DNA of 24,402 nt from Priapulus caudatus (lineage: Eukaryota > Priapulida > Priapulimorpha > Priapulimorphida > Priapulidae): NCBI RefSeq assembly GCF_000485595.1, contig NW_014577432.1:145992-170393 (forward strand). Direction: 5' to 3'. Below, one piece after another: positions 20,967 to 24,402 of the stretch. The notes beneath the pieces are model-generated. The model searched no databases. It was given only the letters and a program-made list of their open reading frames with translations, and had not been told where the DNA came from. Position numbers and translations under genes: made by a program. Each line of letters starts with the position of its first letter. The first letter of the stretch is position 1.

Positions 20967-21089
20967 GTCACGTGGGTGGAACAACAGATGAGCAAGATCA
21001 GGCAGAAGCGCGGCGGGCACGTGACGACAGAGAAGCGGAAACCTAAAGGGGGCTTCCGTGATCCGTTGTGGAGTCACCAATGGTACCTA
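20967..21089 (+). CDS. PCSK1: Proprotein convertase (PC1/3-like) exon B, activation site and start of mature enzyme
   Basis: A 123-bp internal exon of 41 codons, phase 0 at both ends. It has a T-rich 3' splice site (tttttttt acatag, AG at 20965-20966) and a consensus GTGAGT donor at 21090-21095. The product starts VTWVEQQMSKIRQKRGG and ends RDPLWSHQWYL. The VxWxEQQ segment, the RQKR activation cleavage site (R-x-K-R) and the DPxWxxQWYL motif at the start of the catalytic domain are diagnostic of kexin/furin-type convertases. The order and spacing fit PC1/3 best. The linker between RQKR and RDPLW (about 14 residues, rich in K, G and T) is variable in the family. The open frame runs through the donor to a stop at 21225-21227, so intron retention would add about 45 unrelated residues. 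The next exon, expected to carry the DDG catalytic aspartate motif, was not found in the remaining 3.3 kb. Confidence 0.92.
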
Positions 21090-21216
21090 GTGAGTATAAA
21101 TGATTACCTGTCAATGCTGCAGTTGTCACGGCTGTCGTGGATAGATGTGCTCTCGGTCGGTAGGTCGGTAGGTCGGCCTATCGGTTGGTCGCTCGGCCAC
21201 TCATCATATACCCCGT
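21090..21216 (+). other. Start of the intron after exon B
   Basis: It begins with the GTGAGT donor. A short GGTCGGTA-type repeat lies at about 21155-21200. The frame of exon B stays open to 21227. Confidence 0.6.
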
Positions 21217-21626
21217 ACAGACTGTAAAATTTGATCCCACAACAAACTAGTCCGGGCCAGGCCATGAGCAGGCGCGCGTTAAATCGTAGCGTACAGACAC
21301 AAAATTCTGAAGCGTGCTAAGTAATTGTCACGGGTTGACTGTTTGTGCTCAGTTTAGCTTGTTACGTCACTTAGCAGAGAGCTACTGTACTTTTATGCGA
21401 CCTAAATATACGGCTATGCGCATACGTATTGCGAAATGAAACGCGGAACTAGCCCGCGTTCGCGTACACACACAATTGAGCACGGCATAAGCGGTCTGGA
21501 AAGCTTCTTAAGCGGCTTGGCCCATCTCAATTTGTTTGCGGGGCCAGATTAATCCGGACTAACTGCAAAAATTTGGCCCGGGCCTGGCCCGGATTAGTTT
21601 GATGTGGTATCAAATTTGCAGTCTGT
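21217..21626. mobile_element. Inverted-repeat (MITE-like) element
   Basis: The left arm (21217-21263) and right arm (21581-21626) are inverted repeats of about 46 bp, roughly 90 percent identical, each reading acagactg inward and ending cgggccaggcc. A second, weaker self-complementary segment (21541-21580) sits next to the right arm. There is no coding capacity. No convincing target-site duplication is visible at the edges. Confidence 0.75.
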
Positions 21627-22455
21627 TCGCGGTACAGTAGGTTAGAACGTAATTACGTAGAGTATATTGCGCTGGATCTAAGAATTACGGACTAAAAGAT
21701 GCCCGACAACAGTTCCCACCGCGCCGGTTCTCGCCATAAATCAGTGTTTCCCTATCAGCAATGACGTACGGCGAGCAAAGGGGCGCACTATACGCTGTAC
21801 GCGATGAAAGCCGAACACAGGTCTGTTTCCATTTTAACCACTAATGGACACATTATTCCGAAGACACGCAAGTATTTTCCGTGAATTACACTAATGTATG
21901 TTTTCGTCGTGGATCTAATGAGGTACAATTTGGTATGAATTTTCAGCGTGAAAATCTTATTCTTCTTGATTTAATTCGTCAAGCACGAGTGATTTAGACT
22001 GCATCGCGTCTTCAAACATTGATAGTGCTCGTTCTGCATCAGACCTAAGCAAAAATACGACAGAAACATGTTTCTATTAATCGCGTCCATGTCATTTTTT
22101 TTATGTTGCGCACTTTCGCTTTCCTCTGTCTTCTCTCTCCATAGCCCCTCTTTCTATCACTGTACCTTGTTCTTCCTATATATCGATCAATCCGTCAAAA
22201 TATCGTCTCAATCCGGTCGTCCATCCGTCCATTCATTCATGAAGTGATCTCTAATCTGAAACCTCCTCCCCACCCCATAGCTAAATTCCACTGCTGCAAT
22301 GGAAAAGTAGAGAAGAAGGGAAGAAAGGGAAGAAAACGGAAGAAGATATATAACGTTAAGAAAAGGAAATGAGAAGCAAAAGCTATCCTGACACAATCGT
22401 GTCGTTTTCGGAATTTTTTTTTACGCGGCTGGGTATAGTAATAAAGGTTCTAAGA
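21627..22455. other. Intron sequence, no gene recognised
   Basis: Unique-looking sequence. A CT/GA-rich patch at 22110-22380 is probably simple-sequence derived. Confidence 0.4.
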
Positions 22456-22668
22456 CAAATACCCCCCGGACAATCACCTCCCGGACAATTACCCCTCGGA
22501 CATTTACCCCCCGGACATTTACCCCCCGGACAATTACACCCCGGACAATTACCTCCGGACCATTACCCCTCGGACATTTACCCCCTGACAATTACCCACA
22601 GACAATTACCCCCCGGACATTTACCCCCGGACAATTACCCCCGGACATTTACCCCCCGGACAATGAGA
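22456..22668 (+). repeat. 15-bp C-rich minisatellite
   Basis: About 14 copies of a 15-bp unit ccccggacaattacc or ccccggacatttacc. Because 15 is a multiple of 3, it translates as a PPGQL/PPGHL pentapeptide repeat, which is not taken as a protein. The same unit returns inverted at 23345-23885. Confidence 0.95.
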
Positions 22669-22671
22669 AGG

Positions 22672-22893
22672 AGGAGATAGCGAGGGCCCAGGGTGTCGAG
22701 GAGGAGTAGGGGAAGGTTGCTGGCAGAAAGAACGTGAGAGGACGCAGATTACGTGGCAGCCGTAGCGAGCGTGAGAGAGGAGGAGCGAGGGAGGATGGGA
22801 GCGTGGAGGAGGATGGGGGAGAAGCGTGGGAAGAAAGGTGGGAGGAGGAGGAAGCAAGCAGAAGGCAGTGGAATGAGGTTAGAGAAGTAGAGG
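22672..22893. repeat. Purine-rich (GGA) tract
   Basis: Mostly G and A on the + strand, with GGAGGA and GAGGAGG runs. It is partly complementary to the following pyrimidine tract: gggaagaaaggtgg at 22827-22840 matches the inverse of a segment near 23000. Confidence 0.85.
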
Positions 22894-22899
22894 CGCCCT

Positions 22900-23295
22900 C
22901 CTCTATCTCATTCCCTCCCCACCTCCTCTCCTCCTTCTCTCCTCTCCTCTCCTCCACCTCATCTCCTCTTCTTCCTATTCCTCCTCCTTCTCCACCACCT
23001 TTCTTCCCTCCTCACCACCTCATCCTCTGCTACTCCTCCTTCTTTTTCCTCCTCCTCTCCTATCTCTCCTTCCACCCCTCCCCCTCCTCCTCTTCCCCTA
23101 TTTTCTCCCCTTCCTCTTCCTCCACCACGGTTCCTCCCCACCACGTTCTCCCTCTTCCTCCCCACCTCCTCTCCCTCCTCCTCCTCCTCCTCCTCTTCCA
23201 CCTCCTCTCCTCCTCTCTCCTCCTCCACCTCCTTCTCCCCCCCCCCCTTCTCCGCCCTCCCTTACCTCCACACCTTTCTTCTCTTTCTCCTCGAC
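22900..23295. repeat. Pyrimidine (CTC) tract
   Basis: About 400 bp almost entirely C and T on the + strand. Such polypurine/polypyrimidine DNA can form triplex (H-DNA) structures. Its 200-residue Pro/Ser/Leu frame is an artefact of composition. Confidence 0.95.
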
Positions 23296-23344
23296 CTCCT
23301 GCCTGTATTCACTGTTCAACAATAAATAATAAACACAGTGACGT

Positions 23345-23885
23345 TTAATGTCCGCGGGGCGTAAATTCGGGGCGGTAATTATCCGGGGCGGGTTAAACTG
23401 TTCCTGGGGCGTAAATGCTCGGCAGATAATTGTCGGGGCCTAGTAATTGTCCGGTGGAATTGTCGGAGGTAATTATCCGAGGGCGCGTACATTGTCGCGG
23501 AAGTAAATGTCCGGAAGGTAATTGTCCGCGGCTCGTGAACGTACTCGGGGTAATTTGTCCGGGGGTAATTGATCGGGGGTAAATGTCGGCGGGCGTAATT
23601 GCTCCTGGGCGTTGATTTGCCGCGCGGGGTAATTGATCCGGGGGGATAATTGTCCGCGGCTAACAATGTCCGGGCGGGTATTGTCCTGGGGGTTGAATAT
23701 GTCCGGGGGTAAAGTTTACGGAGGGTAAATGTCCGGGTGTAATTGTCCGGAGGGGTAATTGTCCGGGGGGGAGTGATTTAGTCCGGGAAGGGAATTGTCA
23801 GTGGCGGAAGGTGAATGGCACATGGCGGCTAAATGACATGCGGAGTAATTGTCGGGGGTGATCTTTCCGGGGGTATTTTGTCTTG
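23345..23885 (-). repeat. 15-bp minisatellite, inverted and degenerate
   Basis: The same unit as 22456-22668 on the opposite strand (ggggtaattgtccgg), about 35 copies with many indels. The G-runs recur every 15 bp on the + strand. Confidence 0.92.
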
Positions 23886-23952
23886 ATACCGTAATAAAGT
23901 ATAGCCCTAACAAATCCCATGTACTGTGACTTTATACACTGAGATATATCAC

Positions 23953-24103
23953 CCGGCGAGACAAGTTCAAACAGCAGCACGTAAAGATTCTTTCGTACTT
24001 CGACTTCGTTAAAGTCAATAGCACGTGTAATTGCCTCCTGTGTCCTTTCAGTCATTGAAAGAACCATTCCAGAATGCCGCCGGCGTAATTCACAAACTAA
24101 ATA
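23953..24103 (-). CDS. Possible exon of an unidentified gene on the opposite strand
   Basis: On the minus strand, a frame of 50 codons plus one base lies between an acceptor-like ATTTCCCAG (AG at 24105-24104, with a branch-like ctgat about 25 nt before) and a donor-like GTGATA (from 23952). The peptide begins YLVCELRRRHSGMVLSMTER and includes AIDFNEVEVRKN and LYVLLFELVSP. It has normal protein composition, unlike other intronic frames. I see a faint resemblance to armadillo-type FH3 repeats of formins (G-x-hydrophobic, A-[IL]-D-x5-V-[RK]-K, LL). It could equally be chance: the frame is short and both splice sites are only moderate. Confidence 0.25.
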
Positions 24104-24402
24104 CTGGGAAATAATGGCTATAGATCAGTTACGTATGCGCCCACAATCAATTGTTGAGGTCATGTATGTTTTCCACAGAAAATTAAGGGCCACTCCTCAA
24201 TGATGACATAAAATAATTCTGAAAAATGCAGTGCGTGCGCATATTTGCCCGATGTATTAAAATATATCATGTGTATGACATAAATAATGAAAGATCATTA
24301 TTACGTAGTACCGACGGACATGAAAAAAAACGTTCATCATTATTGTTAATATATATATATATATGTGTGTGTGTGTGCTGTGTGTGTGTGAGCTTGCTGT
24401 GT
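24104..24402. other. Window end, no gene recognised
   Basis: AT-rich sequence ending in AT then GT simple repeat (24348-24402). Confidence 0.5.
24348..24402. repeat. (AT)n-(GT)n microsatellite, runs to window end
   Basis: AT (24348-24364) passes directly into GT with a gctg interruption. It may continue beyond the window. Confidence 0.9.

Noticed and set aside
22369-22680. PPGQL-repeat protein (collagen-like appearance)
   Set aside because: It is a 15-bp satellite read in frame. The pentapeptide period equals the satellite unit, and the inverted copy shows the same in the antisense.
22734-23348. 204-residue frame, the longest in the window
   Set aside because: It consists of Arg/Glu/Gly and then Pro/Ser/Leu from purine and pyrimidine tracts, with no domain and no splice context.

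Overview
The window looks like nuclear DNA of an invertebrate animal, probably marine. It has spliced exons, a very long intron, dense AC/GT, GA, AT, GATA and longer-period satellites, and decayed copies of animal retroelements. I see no bacterial, phage or organelle gene organisation.

The one host gene I can identify with confidence is a proprotein convertase (kexin/furin-type subtilisin), closest in pattern to neuroendocrine convertase 1 (PC1/3, PCSK1). Two consecutive phase-0 exons lie on the + strand. Exon A (1010-1114, 35 codons) encodes the C-terminal half of the propeptide with an internal RSKR site. Exon B (20967-21089, 41 codons) encodes the end of the propeptide, the RQKR activation site and the start of the mature enzyme. 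They are separated by an intron of 19,852 bp (1115-20966). Upstream and downstream exons, including the catalytic D, H and S exons, were not found in the window.

Almost everything else is intron content. From left to right it holds: microsatellites; a diverged direct duplication of about 260 bp (4560-4833 and 5400-5671); a 31-bp minisatellite of about 1 kb (6050-7005); degenerate CA tracts; a 20-bp perfect-stem hairpin (10260-10303); a 512-bp palindrome-rich MITE-like element (10595-11106); a minus-strand, internally deleted pseudogene of an uncharacterised repeat-associated protein family (11488-12475); a pair of CTCF-like motifs (12975-13006); a head-to-head pair of Penelope-like element fragments (13262-13755 minus and 13891-14967 plus, the latter ending in a GIY-YIG domain abutting a GT microsatellite); and a minus-strand BEL/Pao retroelement remnant (about 17190-18780: zinc knuckle, protease, reverse transcriptase).

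Just upstream of exon B is a tight cluster of TGCATG (RBFOX-type) motifs. Downstream of exon B are a 410-bp inverted-repeat element (21217-21626) and a large imperfect foldback. The foldback consists of a 15-bp C-rich satellite, a purine tract, a pyrimidine tract and the same satellite inverted (22456-23885). Near the right end there is a possible exon on the opposite strand (23953-24103), which is weak.

All retroelement remnants carry stops or frameshifts and look inactive. No new enzymatic system was found. The most interesting points are the giant intron, the RBFOX-type cluster, the inverted Penelope pair, the palindrome-array MITE and the satellite foldback.
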